Positions 1 to 8,626 are shown, numbered from the stretch's first letter. The stretch: DNA of 64,000 bases from Eubacterium_U album (GCF_025336545.1 NZ_JAODBU010000004.1:62001-126000), one strand, 5' to 3'. Translations and numbers: made by a program. Notes: generated by a model from the sequence alone, not told the origin.

Positions 1-627
1 ATTAAGTCAGGAATAACAAGCATTCCGGATAATGAATTTAAAAGTTTTGATAATTTAGAAGAAGTTGAAATTGGCAAAGGTTTACAGAAGATAGGGGATG
101 AAGCATTTTATGGTTGTAGAAATTTGAAAAAAATAACAATTCCTGCAAGCGTTAATAGCATAGGAAAAAGTTGTTTCGAAACAGGATATTTCTGGATTGG
201 CAGTGGAAAACCGGTTATTTCAGTTACAATATATACAACTGAAAATTCATATGCAGCACAGTATGCTAAAGCAAATGGAATACAATGCAAGATTGTGAAT
301 AAAAACGCAGATAAAACAAATCAAACTAAGAAAAAAACTAAAATTGCGAAAGCAAAAATTAACATAAAATTATCATCTAAAAAGAAAAAGACAATAACAG
401 TTAAATGGAATAAAGTGTCTAATGCCAAAGGCTATCAGATACAATACGCAATGAATAAGAAATTCACAAAGAATAAAAAAATTGTGAAAACAAATAAGCA
501 TTCAATGCAGATTAAAAAACTTAAAGCCGGTAAGAAATATTTTGTAAGAGTAAGAGCATATAACATAACAAAAGGAAAGAAAAAATACACAAAATGGAGT
601 AAAGTAAAAAGCATTAAATGTAAGTAA
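1..627 (+). CDS. BspA-like leucine-rich-repeat surface protein with C-terminal fn3 domain (3' part)
   Basis: The reading frame is open from base 1, so the start lies outside the window. The visible part opens with LRR_5/BspA-type repeats (GLQKIGDEAFYGCRNLKKIT, then IPASVNSIGKSCF), the pattern used in secreted adhesin-like proteins of gut bacteria. A lysine-rich linker leads into one fibronectin type III-like domain ending in YFVRVRAYN and a short basic tail. The same basic fn3 C-terminus recurs in three other secreted proteins here (10706, 49413 and 54026). No sortase motif or terminal membrane segment is present, so retention on the wall would have to come from the basic domain; that is inference. 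The ligand is unknown. Confidence 0.8.
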   Translation: MKSGITSIPDNEFKSFDNLEEVEIGKGLQKIGDEAFYGCRNLKKITIPASVNSIGKSCFETGYFWIGSGKPVISVTIYTTENSYAAQYAKANGIQCKIVNKNADKTNQTKKKTKIAKAKINIKLSSKKKKTITVKWNKVSNAKGYQIQYAMNKKFTKNKKIVKTNKHSMQIKKLKAGKKYFVRVRAYNITKGKKKYTKWSKVKSIKCK

Positions 628-666
628 TACAGGAACTCATGATGTCAAAATTAGGAGTGTCCAGAT

Positions 667-705
667 AAAATGCCACTTGATTGAAATAAAATCAAGTGGC
701 ATTTT
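667..705 (+). terminator. Intrinsic terminator after the LRR/fn3 gene
   Basis: A perfect 15-bp inverted repeat (AAAATGCCACTTGAT and its complement) with a 9-base loop ends in TTTT, 40 bases after the stop codon. This is a typical Rho-independent terminator. Confidence 0.85.
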
Positions 706-932
706 GAGTTTGTAATATCTTTTTAGATAATAAATATCTAAATCATTTATTAAATATATCTAATCTAGGTTATCTGTCTGATTTTAATTTTAATATATTA
801 ATTATCATAAAGTTAATTATAAGTAGAAAAAGAGGGATTAAATAAGAAATTCCTCCAATATAATAAATATTAAAACTATTTTCAATTAATTTTCGTATAT
901 AATAATGTAATACAAATTACAGGAGAAAAAGA
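706..932. other. AT-rich intergenic region before the sigma-factor operon
   Basis: No ORF or structured RNA was seen. The only recognisable element is a TATAAT at 898-903 at a suitable distance before the sigma gene, but I found no convincing -35 box. A promoter read by an alternative sigma factor, possibly autoregulation, would fit but is not shown. Confidence 0.35.
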
Positions 933-1487
933 ATGCATTCAGATTATAGGCTTATTAGAGAGATAAAAAAGAAAAATGACAGAAACTCAGCAAATGAACT
1001 GGTCAGCAGATATTATGACGAAATTTATGTTTATGCTTATAAACAACTTCAGGAAAAAGAGTTAGCGATGGACATGACGCAGGACATTTTTATAGCAGTA
1101 TTAAATGGATTACATAGCTATGATGAGAAAAAAGCTTCTTTTAGAACATGGCTTTACAGGTTGGCCTCAAATAAAATAACAGATTTTTATCGGAGCAGAT
1201 TTTATAAACAAAAATTATTAGAAGCCGGTCCGGTAGAAACAGATTACATCGGGACGAATGATAATCAGGAAGAAATGATTATTAATAAAATGACAAATGA
1301 AAAAATGATTCAGGATGTGATGATACTTATATCCGGATATAACAATGAGTGGATTAGGATATTCCAAATGAAAATATTTGAGGAGTTATCATTTAAAGAA
1401 ATTTCTAAGGAATTAGGTATTTCAGAAAACACGGTTAAAACGCGTTATTATACGATGATTAAAATGTTGAAAAAGGAGTTAGCGTAA
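933..1487 (+). CDS. ECF-like RNA polymerase sigma factor
   Basis: 184 residues, the usual length for an extracytoplasmic-function sigma factor. Region 2 is visible around residues 20-90 (YYDEIYVYAYKQ, then DMTQDIFIAVL and FRTWLYRLASNKITDFYRSR). Region 4 is at about 125-180, with the helix-turn-helix FKEISKELGISENTVKTR. The start has AGGAGA eight bases upstream. It heads a tight operon: the next gene starts two bases after the stop, followed by an ABC ATPase and two permeases. No classical zinc-binding anti-sigma factor (HxxxCxxC) is encoded nearby, so the adjacent membrane protein is the only candidate partner. Target promoters are unknown. Confidence 0.85.
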   Translation: MHSDYRLIREIKKKNDRNSANELVSRYYDEIYVYAYKQLQEKELAMDMTQDIFIAVLNGLHSYDEKKASFRTWLYRLASNKITDFYRSRFYKQKLLEAGPVETDYIGTNDNQEEMIINKMTNEKMIQDVMILISGYNNEWIRIFQMKIFEELSFKEISKELGISENTVKTRYYTMIKMLKKELA

Positions 1488-1489
1488 TT

Positions 1490-2230
1490 ATGGAAAATAA
1501 ATATAAATTTGATATTGAGTACCCTACACAAATCGAAAAACAAAACAGTATAAATTTTATACTTGATGCGACTAAAAAAGAGGAAGAGCCATTGATTACA
1601 AGGCTAAAAAATCTATTCTTAGGACCGGGAATAAATGTTATATTCTATCAGTCAAAATTACTTGTATTAATGTCACTTGCTATATATTTGTTTGCAATAT
1701 CTTTAGGATATGTTTCATTTTCAATAAATGATTATATAAGTCCTGAATACATGATAATAATAATGTTTCCTGTTATTAATGTGTCATTTTTTGCACTATC
1801 AATGTGGAATGAAGAACAGTCTGCAATAGTAGAACTTAAACGCACATTGAAATACTCACAAAGTTATATTATTACACTTAGAATGTTGTATGTGAGTATA
1901 TTAGCAATCGTCATCAATGAGGCAATGCTGTTAATTATAACTGATGTTAAATATCAGTTAAAAATAGTCATTATTGCTTTTGCTACGTCATTTATTTTTT
2001 CTGTAGTATCACTATGGCTGTATGACAGGTTTAATAATTATTACAATATAGTTTTTTTATGCATAGCATGGATAGTGGGAACGACAGGAATATCAAAATA
2101 TAATTCATTAATTATAAATACAATGCTAAATACAGTGCCTACTGTTGTTTGTGTTGCAATTGCAGCTATTAGTTTTGGAATATTTATAGCTTATTTAAGA
2201 AAGGTGGAAAAAGAAAATGCTTACGCTTAA
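1490..2230 (+). CDS. Multi-pass membrane protein between sigma factor and ABC transporter
   Basis: 246 residues: a cytoplasmic N-terminus of about 55 residues followed by roughly six hydrophobic helices in three pairs. No enzymatic motif was recognised. Its ribosome-binding site (AAAAGGAG) lies inside the end of the sigma gene, and its last 14 bases overlap the ABC ATPase gene, so the three are translationally coupled. By position it may be the membrane partner (anti-sigma or sensor) of the sigma factor, with the soluble N-terminus as the contact. It lacks any known anti-sigma domain signature, and it could equally be a third transporter subunit. Confidence 0.65.
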   Translation: MENKYKFDIEYPTQIEKQNSINFILDATKKEEEPLITRLKNLFLGPGINVIFYQSKLLVLMSLAIYLFAISLGYVSFSINDYISPEYMIIIMFPVINVSFFALSMWNEEQSAIVELKRTLKYSQSYIITLRMLYVSILAIVINEAMLLIITDVKYQLKIVIIAFATSFIFSVVSLWLYDRFNNYYNIVFLCIAWIVGTTGISKYNSLIINTMLNTVPTVVCVAIAAISFGIFIAYLRKVEKENAYA

Positions 2231-3080
2231 TAATGTATCGAAAAATTTTGGAAAATTTACGGCAGTAGAAAATATAAGTTTAAACATGGATAATGGATTA
2301 TATGCACTGTTAGCACCAAATGGAGCAGGAAAGACGACCATTATAAAGATGATAACAACTTTGCTTAATCCTACTGAGGGTGAAATTTTATATGATGGAG
2401 TAAATATAAAAACAATGGGAGCGGCGTATAGGGAATTGCTTGGTTATTTGCCACAGGATTTTGGATATTACAAAAATAATACTCCAAAGCAGTATCTTTC
2501 ATATTTGGCAGCTTTAAAGGGAGTACCTAAAAAAGAAACAGCAGAAAAAATTGATTATTTGTTAGAAATGGTAGGATTGTCAGAAAATGCTGACAAGAAA
2601 ATGAGAAAATTTTCAGGTGGAATGATTCAGAGAGTTGGCATTGCACAGGCAATGTTAAATGACCCTAAGATATTGATTTTGGACGAGCCAACAGCAGGAT
2701 TGGACCCAAAAGAAAGGGTAAGATTTAGAAATATAATTTCAGTATTGTCAAAAGATAGAATAGTCATACTATCTACCCATATTGTGTCAGATATTGAATC
2801 AATTGCAAATCAGGTAATTCTTATAAGAGATAAGCATATTTACAAAATGGATTCCGTAGCAAATATTTGTAACGAGTTATCAGGAAAGGTATTTGAGATG
2901 CAGGTAAGTGACAAAGAATATGAAAAGATGGAAGAAAAGTATATTGTTTTGTCAGCAAGACAGGAAAAAGGATTTATGACAATAAGAGTGTTTGACGAGG
3001 CAGATGATGGAACGGATAATGATAATAAGGTAAGTGTTTCACCAAATTTGGAAGATGTATTTTTAGTTAATTACAATTAA
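2217..3080 (+). CDS. ABC transporter ATP-binding protein
   Basis: 287 residues with a complete nucleotide-binding domain: Walker A APNGAGKTT (residues 33-41, with Ala in place of the usual first Gly), signature FSGGMIQRV, Walker B ILILDEPTAGLDP and the switch histidine in LSTHIV. The layout is that of ABC-2-type exporters or permeases, in which one ATPase serves separate membrane subunits. Two large permeases follow directly. The overlap with the preceding gene argues that sigma factor, membrane protein and transporter act as one unit. The substrate is unknown; antimicrobial-peptide or envelope-stress export are plausible for sigma-controlled ABC-2 systems. Confidence 0.9.
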   Translation: MLTLNNVSKNFGKFTAVENISLNMDNGLYALLAPNGAGKTTIIKMITTLLNPTEGEILYDGVNIKTMGAAYRELLGYLPQDFGYYKNNTPKQYLSYLAALKGVPKKETAEKIDYLLEMVGLSENADKKMRKFSGGMIQRVGIAQAMLNDPKILILDEPTAGLDPKERVRFRNIISVLSKDRIVILSTHIVSDIESIANQVILIRDKHIYKMDSVANICNELSGKVFEMQVSDKEYEKMEEKYIVLSARQEKGFMTIRVFDEADDGTDNDNKVSVSPNLEDVFLVNYN

Positions 3081-3107
3081 CATAATAATGGTTAATAGGA
3101 GAAAAAT

Positions 3108-4310
3108 ATGATTAAATTTGAGTTAAAAAAGATATTTAATATAAAAATCGTGCTTGTAATCTTTGTACTAACAGCATTATTTTACAATATGTTTTTAAGC
3201 ACTAATTATTTTGCTACATCTAATATGGGGGCAGAAGATAAACTATGCACCATATTAATGAAAGAATACGGAACAAAATTACCGGTTAGTAAAAGAAATA
3301 AGTTAGAAGAAATAAAACAAGAATATATTGAAAAAGTTGACAAGTATATTGCAGGGGATGAAGTATTGAAAAATGCAGGTATAACTAACTATAAAGATTA
3401 CAAATCAATGCGCTCAGAAGAAGGACTGGATGATAAGGTAAAAGAAAAATTAAATGACATTTCATTTGGAAGCTATGCTGAAGAAACATTTCTGATTCAG
3501 GAGGTGGATTACTGGCAGGAATGGGAAACAGGGTTACAGTTTGCAGGGCTTAGTAGGGAAAATGCAGAGAGTAATATAACAGAAAATGTAAGACGACATA
3601 CAGGGGAAGTAAATAAGCTGAATCCTAAATTTCTTGAAAGAATGGAAAAACTATATACAAGAGATTACACGTCGCTTTTATCAGAAGATGCAGCTGAATG
3701 TGTAAAAAGTGATTTACCTTTGATTGGTTTGCTAATGTTAATATGTTCTGCTTTATTGATAATACCTTATCAGATACGGGAAAGAATAAGAAATGTGAAT
3801 ACATTATTTTATACTACAAAACATGGAAGAAATTTGGTTAACACCAGAATAACAGCTACCGTTATTACTACCGTTTTAGTTGGAATAGCACATATAATTA
3901 TATTTTATGTATATTTGATAATTAGAGGAGTTGGAAAATATTTGGATTGTCCTATATATTGCACTGCAAGAGTTAATTCATGGTATGATTTGAATTTTGG
4001 TACATATATTTGCTTAAATTTATTACTATACATATTTGCAATTATGTCACTTATAATGCTGTATTTTTTAATATCAAAAATATCACTAAATTATGTGGTT
4101 GGTTTTGCAAGTGCAATTCCTTTTACGGTTATCATAGCTATTATTTTTAATAAAATAATGTATGGATATTTGATAATAGAAAACAAAATGAAAATAACTT
4201 ACGATGTTTACCGCCCTATATTGATTTGCATAAGTTTTACAATTATTGGTTTGATTATTGCAGTAGCGTTAGCAAAATATGAAAAGAAAAAAGATGTAGT
4301 TATTTGTTAA
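3108..4310 (+). CDS. ABC-2-type permease subunit 1
   Basis: 400 residues. One membrane helix (about 12-32) follows the amphipathic start MIKFELKKIFN. A large charged extracytoplasmic region of about 170 residues comes next, then five hydrophobic helices from about residue 205 to the end. This single-helix, big-loop, helix-bundle arrangement is typical of ABC-2 permeases of Firmicutes. The gene follows the ATPase by 27 bases with AGGAG as ribosome-binding site. It is distantly like the next gene in start motif and topology, so the two probably form a heterodimer. Confidence 0.75.
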   Translation: MIKFELKKIFNIKIVLVIFVLTALFYNMFLSTNYFATSNMGAEDKLCTILMKEYGTKLPVSKRNKLEEIKQEYIEKVDKYIAGDEVLKNAGITNYKDYKSMRSEEGLDDKVKEKLNDISFGSYAEETFLIQEVDYWQEWETGLQFAGLSRENAESNITENVRRHTGEVNKLNPKFLERMEKLYTRDYTSLLSEDAAECVKSDLPLIGLLMLICSALLIIPYQIRERIRNVNTLFYTTKHGRNLVNTRITATVITTVLVGIAHIIIFYVYLIIRGVGKYLDCPIYCTARVNSWYDLNFGTYICLNLLLYIFAIMSLIMLYFLISKISLNYVVGFASAIPFTVIIAIIFNKIMYGYLIIENKMKITYDVYRPILICISFTIIGLIIAVALAKYEKKKDVVIC

Positions 4311-4373
4311 TAAGCAGATTAAAAGATAACTATTTGTTAATAAGTAAAATTAAAGTATAAAAATTTGTTAATA
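4301..4373 (+). repeat. Degenerate tandem repeat of about 30 bp between the permease genes
   Basis: TATTTGTTAATAAG occurs at 4301-4314 (overlapping the end of the first permease gene) and 4331-4344, with a shorter copy (ATTTGTTAATA) at 4363-4373. The 30-base spacing suggests local duplication of the gene end. No function is evident. Confidence 0.6.
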
Positions 4374-4394
4374 GATGAAAAAGGAAGTGGTAAT

Positions 4395-5471
4395 TTGCTG
4401 ATAAAATATGAAATAAGAAAAATAATAAAAAATCCTATTGTGTGGATATTAATGTTATTTTTTCTTGTCATTAATATTTTGAATATTGAAATGCAGGTTC
4501 ATGATTATAAGAAAGACATAAAACTTACGCATCAGTATATTCTAAACGACAAAATTGATAAAGAATATCTGAATTCTGTTGTTTCAATATATGATGATTT
4601 TAATATGCAGATTGTAAAAAATACTAAAATGGATTTGTATGATTACAATCCAAGTGGAAAGTATAAACTGTTTATAGACAACTGTTATAAAAAATTAGAA
4701 AAAAGAGTAGAAGAAATAAAAAATGATGGAGAAAGTACACAATTAACTTATCCGGGTCAGGTATATAGATTACATAAATTGCTTTATTACAACATATTTA
4801 AAAAACTATTGCTGGAAATGGCTGTTGTAATAAGCATATGCACATTATTTTTAATGGATTATGAAAGGATAAACAATACGACAGGAATAGTATATGCGAC
4901 CAAAAAGGGACGAACAATTCAGAAAAGTAAAATGATAAGTGCAATGATTGCCGGGAGTGTTATTAATGGTATTTTGATGATAGGAACTCTAGGATATTAT
5001 TTCGCAAATATTTCTTATAAAGGACTTTGGAATACCTCATTATCATCGGCAATGGCTATGGAATCGAGAGGAATTCTTAAATATCCATTCATTACTTATG
5101 CGAAAATGAGTTATGCAAAATATCTTTTATTCACAATATGCTACGCAACAGTGTTGATAATACTTATCAGTGTTTTAAGTAGTGCCATTCAATTAGTAAC
5201 TAACAATAGTTACATAAGTATAATTATTGTTGTCATTACAATGTTGGGATTATTAAATGTATTACAATTTTCTACAAACACATGGTTTGATTTGTTAATA
5301 TCATTTAATCTGGCTTCAAGCTGGAATGATTGTGGTTCATGGTTTATGGAAAATCATTTATTTACTTCGTTTAAAGCTTATGATTGGATTAGTATTTTGG
5401 TGCAAACCTGTATTGTAAGTATTTTATTTAGTGTTGCTTATAAGAGATTTTGCAGAAAAGATTACGTGTGA
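4395..5471 (+). CDS. ABC-2-type permease subunit 2
   Basis: 358 residues from a TTG start. The frame is open from 4365, but only the TTG at 4395 has a ribosome-binding site (AGGAAG, 7 bases upstream), and it gives the N-terminus LLIKYEIRKIIKN, which parallels the start of the first permease. Topology is also parallel: a first helix at about 15-35, an extracytoplasmic region to about residue 135, then about five helices, with short charged cytoplasmic loops such as YATKKGRTIQKSK matching YTTKHGRNLVNTR of the partner. It is the last gene of the sigma/ABC operon. Confidence 0.72.
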   Translation: MLIKYEIRKIIKNPIVWILMLFFLVINILNIEMQVHDYKKDIKLTHQYILNDKIDKEYLNSVVSIYDDFNMQIVKNTKMDLYDYNPSGKYKLFIDNCYKKLEKRVEEIKNDGESTQLTYPGQVYRLHKLLYYNIFKKLLLEMAVVISICTLFLMDYERINNTTGIVYATKKGRTIQKSKMISAMIAGSVINGILMIGTLGYYFANISYKGLWNTSLSSAMAMESRGILKYPFITYAKMSYAKYLLFTICYATVLIILISVLSSAIQLVTNNSYISIIIVVITMLGLLNVLQFSTNTWFDLLISFNLASSWNDCGSWFMENHLFTSFKAYDWISILVQTCIVSILFSVAYKRFCRKDYV

Positions 5472-5556
5472 TGAATAACGGGTGGGTATTGGAAGGATAA
5501 GTGTGAATAAAAGTAGCTCAGAGTAAGTAAAGAAGCAGAAAAAATTTTGTTAAATA

Positions 5557-5584
5557 TTGAATTATCCTCTAAAGATGATATATT
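5557..5584 (+). promoter_or_regulatory. Possible promoter upstream of the glycosyltransferase
   Basis: TTGAAT (5557-5562), a 16-base spacer and TATATT (5579-5584). A reasonable but not strong sigma-A match. It would read through the activase remnant into the glycosyltransferase gene. Confidence 0.35.
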
Positions 5585-5623
5585 ATTAATTAATATTATT
5601 TTAGGGGATGATTTTATTTATAG

Positions 5624-5812
5624 GATAGACGAAACAAAATTGATGAAAAATGTATTCTTATGATTCCGGCAATGTTAGATGCACATTTTTCATTGCTAAA
5701 TTATGCTTTTTATTCTAAAAATTATCATCCGATAATTATAGAAAATGAAGAAGGAATAACAGATATTGGGCTAAAATATGTAAACAATGAAATGTGTTAT
5801 CCGGCTATTTTG
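5624..5812 (+). pseudogene. Remnant of a 2-hydroxyacyl-CoA dehydratase activase-like protein
   Basis: This frame encodes KCILMIPAMLDAHFSLL and, further on, GLKYVNNEMCYPAIL. Both resemble segments I recall from the very large activase/HgdB-like proteins of clostridia, where the phrase GLKYVNND-CYPAI is conserved. The homology ends abruptly at about 5812 and there is a stop just upstream (5621), so only about 60 codons of a protein that is normally over 1000 residues survive. The shard is in frame with the following glycosyltransferase, which makes a naive gene call too long. The family identification rests on memory of the motif. Confidence 0.55.
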
Positions 5813-5833
5813 AATAAAAAAGAGGAAAAAATT

Positions 5834-7021
5834 ATGTTAAAAAACGAACGAAAAATTGTAGATATTTTAATTAAATATTCGGATTATTTATTTGTGTTAG
5901 CAATAACAATATTATCTATTTATATAAGAAACAGATTGCTTCCAATCGTATCAGGTGATGCCAATTATTTCTTACTACCATGGTATGAAGAAATTAAAAA
6001 TAGCGGAGGCTTAGATGCACTTTCTAAACAGACAGGTGATTATTGTATTTTGTACCAGACACTAATTGCCTTATTTACATATTTACCGCTTAAACCATTA
6101 GTGACATATAAGGTGATATCGTGCATTTTTGATTATTTATTGGCATTAGCATGTGTTATGGTCATTAGAGAATTAACTGAAAATCGTTTGTATATGATTT
6201 GGACTTTTGTACTTGTTGTATGTTCACCTATAGTTATATTTAATTCATCGGCATGGGCACAATGCGATTCGATATATGCAACCTTTTGTGCGTGGACAAT
6301 ATATTTTTGTATAAAAGAAAAGTATTCTTTTATGTTTATCGCATATGGGGTTGCTCTTTCATTAAAATTGCAGGCTATATTTTTGCTCCCATTTATTTTT
6401 ATAATTTATCTGATAAAGAAACAATTTTCTATTATAAAAATTTTTTATGTACCATTTATGATGATTGTTTTAAGTGGTGTTGGAATTATTTATGGTAGAA
6501 AAATTTGGGATGTGTTTTTAATTTTTAAAAATCAGACACAGGCTTATAATTCAAGTCTCACATCTAATTATCCGGGATTATGGGCCATATTCTCTACAGA
6601 GATGGCAGATTTAAATATAAAATATTCAACTGCTGCTACAATGATATCAATATGCATAATAGGAATGATTTTTTATTATTTAATGAAAAAAATGTCAAAC
6701 ATTAATAAAGAACAAATTTTACAGTTGGCATTTATTTTTGTATACATAGCAGTACTTACTATGCCGCACATGCATGAGAGATATGGATATTTATATGAGA
6801 TATTTGCAATTATGCTTGCATTGCTTTATAAGCGTACGATTATTCCATGTATTATATTACAATTAATTACATTTTTTACTTATTCATCATATTTATTCAA
6901 GCAGGAACATATGCTTACGGTTTTGGCGGTAATAAATATAGGAATATTCATATATTATTTTTGGATATTTTTTGTTCAAAAAGAAAATGAAAAAACTGAA
7001 AACCTATGCAATAACAATTAA
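5834..7021 (+). CDS. GT-C-type multi-pass membrane glycosyltransferase
   Basis: 395 residues with about ten to twelve hydrophobic helices. The first extracytoplasmic loop carries an acidic segment (IVSGDANYFLLPWY), as expected for the catalytic Asp of GT-C polyprenyl-phosphate-sugar transferases. Later hallmarks are NSSAWAQCDSIYA, the loop SLKLQA and TMPHMHERYGY, which I associate with PMT/mannosyltransferase-like membrane proteins of Lachnospiraceae. The start at 5834 is preferred because it has AGAGG upstream and begins where the unrelated activase remnant ends. It probably glycosylates an envelope component; donor and acceptor are unknown. Confidence 0.75.
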   Translation: MLKNERKIVDILIKYSDYLFVLAITILSIYIRNRLLPIVSGDANYFLLPWYEEIKNSGGLDALSKQTGDYCILYQTLIALFTYLPLKPLVTYKVISCIFDYLLALACVMVIRELTENRLYMIWTFVLVVCSPIVIFNSSAWAQCDSIYATFCAWTIYFCIKEKYSFMFIAYGVALSLKLQAIFLLPFIFIIYLIKKQFSIIKIFYVPFMMIVLSGVGIIYGRKIWDVFLIFKNQTQAYNSSLTSNYPGLWAIFSTEMADLNIKYSTAATMISICIIGMIFYYLMKKMSNINKEQILQLAFIFVYIAVLTMPHMHERYGYLYEIFAIMLALLYKRTIIPCIILQLITFFTYSSYLFKQEHMLTVLAVINIGIFIYYFWIFFVQKENEKTENLCNNN

Positions 7022-7050
7022 TAAAAGAGGAACAGTGTATGTAACAGTTA

Positions 7051-7085
7051 AAAGAAGCATTTCCATAATTTGGAGATGCTTCTTT
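7051..7085. terminator. Bidirectional intrinsic terminator
   Basis: AAAGAAGCAT pairs with ATGCTTCTTT, extended inward by a wobble-containing TTCC/GGAG. Poly-A and poly-T lie on either side, so it can end the glycosyltransferase transcript on the plus strand and the small ORF (7150-7215) on the minus strand. Confidence 0.75.
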
Positions 7086-7149
7086 AGGTGAGTTAATGAA
7101 ATTTCTAACGATGTTTAAAATTTTTTATATAGTTGTGTCGGAAGTTAAG

Positions 7150-7215
7150 TTATTTCTTAACAGGCACAAGGTCCATAAGTTCTTCATCCCATACATATTC
7201 AATATCTTTGTTCAT
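7150..7215 (-). CDS. Possible 21-residue peptide ORF
   Basis: The minus strand has a very strong ribosome-binding site (AAGGAGG, nine bases before ATG) and then 21 codons: MNKDIEYVWDEEL, then MDLVPVKK, and a stop. The peptide is acidic in the middle with a basic end, and has no signal peptide or Cys residues. It shares an intergenic region with the divergent AraC regulator, and the bidirectional terminator lies just downstream. It could be a real small protein, a modified-peptide precursor without its enzymes, or the start of a deleted gene. No family was recognised. Confidence 0.4.
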   Translation of the reverse strand: MNKDIEYVWDEELMDLVPVKK

Positions 7216-7320
7216 ATCTAGGTGCCTCCTTTTTATTTAATAATTTATGAAAGATTTAGTTTCTATAAGTATAATACATAAAAATATGCAAAAATAATAC
7301 AAATATCAAATTTATATATT

Positions 7321-7427
7321 ATAACAATAGTGCAAAAAAATAAAAATATGTTATAATTATATAAAAATTAATGTAACAATCGAACAATATAAATATAACA
7401 ATAGTATAAAAAGATTATAACAATAGT
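7321..7427 (+). promoter_or_regulatory. Direct-repeat operator candidate upstream of araC-type gene
   Basis: ATAACAATAGT occurs exactly at 7321-7331, 7395-7405 and 7417-7427. The last two copies are 22 bp apart, two helical turns, which suits the two-site DNA contact of an AraC-family dimer. The copies lie between the divergent 21-codon ORF and the AraC gene. The rest of 7216-7542 is featureless AT-rich sequence. Confidence 0.5.
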
Positions 7428-7542
7428 ACATTTATACAATACATAGATTATTTGACATTAAAGAATATAATAAAAGCTTATTAAACATAAAGCGATAAAA
7501 GATATTGGATTATGATTAATTATTACAGGAGATGAGTAAATA

Positions 7543-8445
7543 ATGGAAAAAATTAAAAACATCAGACTTAGAACGGATAATTCGGAAATTATACCATATA
7601 CCATAGAAAGCATACCAATATATGCAGTGAGAGAGCAACAGTCAAACTATCCTAACATGTGTGGGATAATGCATTGGCATGATGATATTGAATTTATTAG
7701 AATTGTCTCAGGTAGAATGAATTATTTAGTAAATGATAATGTAATAGAATTGAACGAAGAAGATATTATATTTGTTAACAGTCAACAGATTCATGGACAC
7801 AGGCATATTAATTATGAGGAATGTATATTTGATGGAATATTGGTCCCTACAAATGTTTTAGTTTATCCGAAACAATTGGCAGAAAAATACGTAAATCCAT
7901 TTTTTTACGACTCTAAGTTTTCGAGTTTTGTATTTAGAAAAGGAGACAGAGGTCATGATGAATTGACAAATACATTTAATACAATGATGTCACGATTGGA
8001 AAAAAAGGTGGATGCTTATGAATTTGATATGGTTGCAGGAGCTTACAAATTAATGTCAGCAATAATAAAGAGATTAAATTGTAAAGGTGTAGAGAGAATT
8101 GGAGTGTCACCGTGGACAGATACCTTACATAGAATGATTGGCTTTATTCAGTCGAATTATAAAAATACAATTAGTCTGGAAGAAATTGCAGCAGCGGGAA
8201 ATGTAAGTAGAAGCCAGTGTTGCAAGATATTTAAAGGAATAATGAACAAAAGTCCTAATGATTATCTCACGGAATACAGAATAAATAAAAGTATCGATTT
8301 GATTTTAGGAACAGATATGAAAATGACGGAAATTGCTTATGAATGTGGATTTAACGGTTCAAGCTATTTTGCAGAAATTTTTAAAAAAATGATGGGAGAA
8401 AGTCCAAGAGAATATAGAAAAAAGAAAAGAAATAAAAATATTTAA
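7543..8445 (+). CDS. AraC-family transcriptional regulator with cupin sensor domain
   Basis: 300 residues. The N-terminal cupin domain (about 40-115) shows the metal-site-like pattern MHWHDDIEF, then SGRMNYLVND, with QQIHGHRHIN as the second motif. The C-terminal AraC DNA-binding domain (about 195-297) has both helix-turn-helix units: LEEIAAAGNVSRSQCCKIFK and MTEIAYECGFNGSSYFAEIF. Such proteins usually sense sugars and control uptake or glycosidase genes. No such genes adjoin it, so its target may be the divergent small ORF, itself, or distant genes. The ribosome-binding site is AGGAGATG and three direct repeats lie upstream. Confidence 0.9.
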   Translation: MEKIKNIRLRTDNSEIIPYTIESIPIYAVREQQSNYPNMCGIMHWHDDIEFIRIVSGRMNYLVNDNVIELNEEDIIFVNSQQIHGHRHINYEECIFDGILVPTNVLVYPKQLAEKYVNPFFYDSKFSSFVFRKGDRGHDELTNTFNTMMSRLEKKVDAYEFDMVAGAYKLMSAIIKRLNCKGVERIGVSPWTDTLHRMIGFIQSNYKNTISLEEIAAAGNVSRSQCCKIFKGIMNKSPNDYLTEYRINKSIDLILGTDMKMTEIAYECGFNGSSYFAEIFKKMMGESPREYRKKKRNKNI

Positions 8446-8450
8446 AACAT

Positions 8451-8546
8451 AAAAAAGAAATCCAATGTAGCATGGTATCAGATTCTAATTACTGACAAAG
8501 AGTGCAATTTTAGAGCGGTACCTGTTAATATATGGATTTCTTTTTT
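8451..8546 (+). terminator. Long-loop terminator or small structured RNA after the AraC gene
   Basis: AAAAAAGAAATCCA pairs over 14 bases with TGGATTTCTTTTTT, closing a 68-base interior rather than a normal loop. The interior has minor complementarities (GGTA/TACC) and contains GTAGCATGG, the exact complement of CCATGCTAC found twice just downstream. It may be a terminated small RNA. Confidence 0.5.
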
Positions 8547-8568
8547 TAGTTAATCTTTTATTTGATAT

Positions 8569-8626
8569 GATGTCGGGGAAAAAGCCATCAACTTTGATAC
8601 CTTTGGATTGTCCCATGCTACGTATT
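8569..8626 (+). repeat. Copy 1 of a dispersed intergenic element of about 57 bp
   Basis: It begins GATGTCGGGG and ends CATGCTACGTAT. Aligned by eye, it differs from the copy at 9402-9458 at about eleven of 57 positions without gaps. CCATGCTACG recurs at 8678-8687. It lies downstream of the minus-strand FMN-binding gene. Confidence 0.6.

Noticed and set aside
45..640. The Lys-rich C-terminus as a nucleic-acid-binding domain
   Set aside because: The strand pattern and Tyr/Val spacing fit an fn3 domain repeated in other secreted proteins of the window.
7216..7542. The ATAACAATAGT copies as the start of a CRISPR array
   Set aside because: Only three 11-base copies with unequal spacing (74 and 22 bp), and no cas genes in the window.
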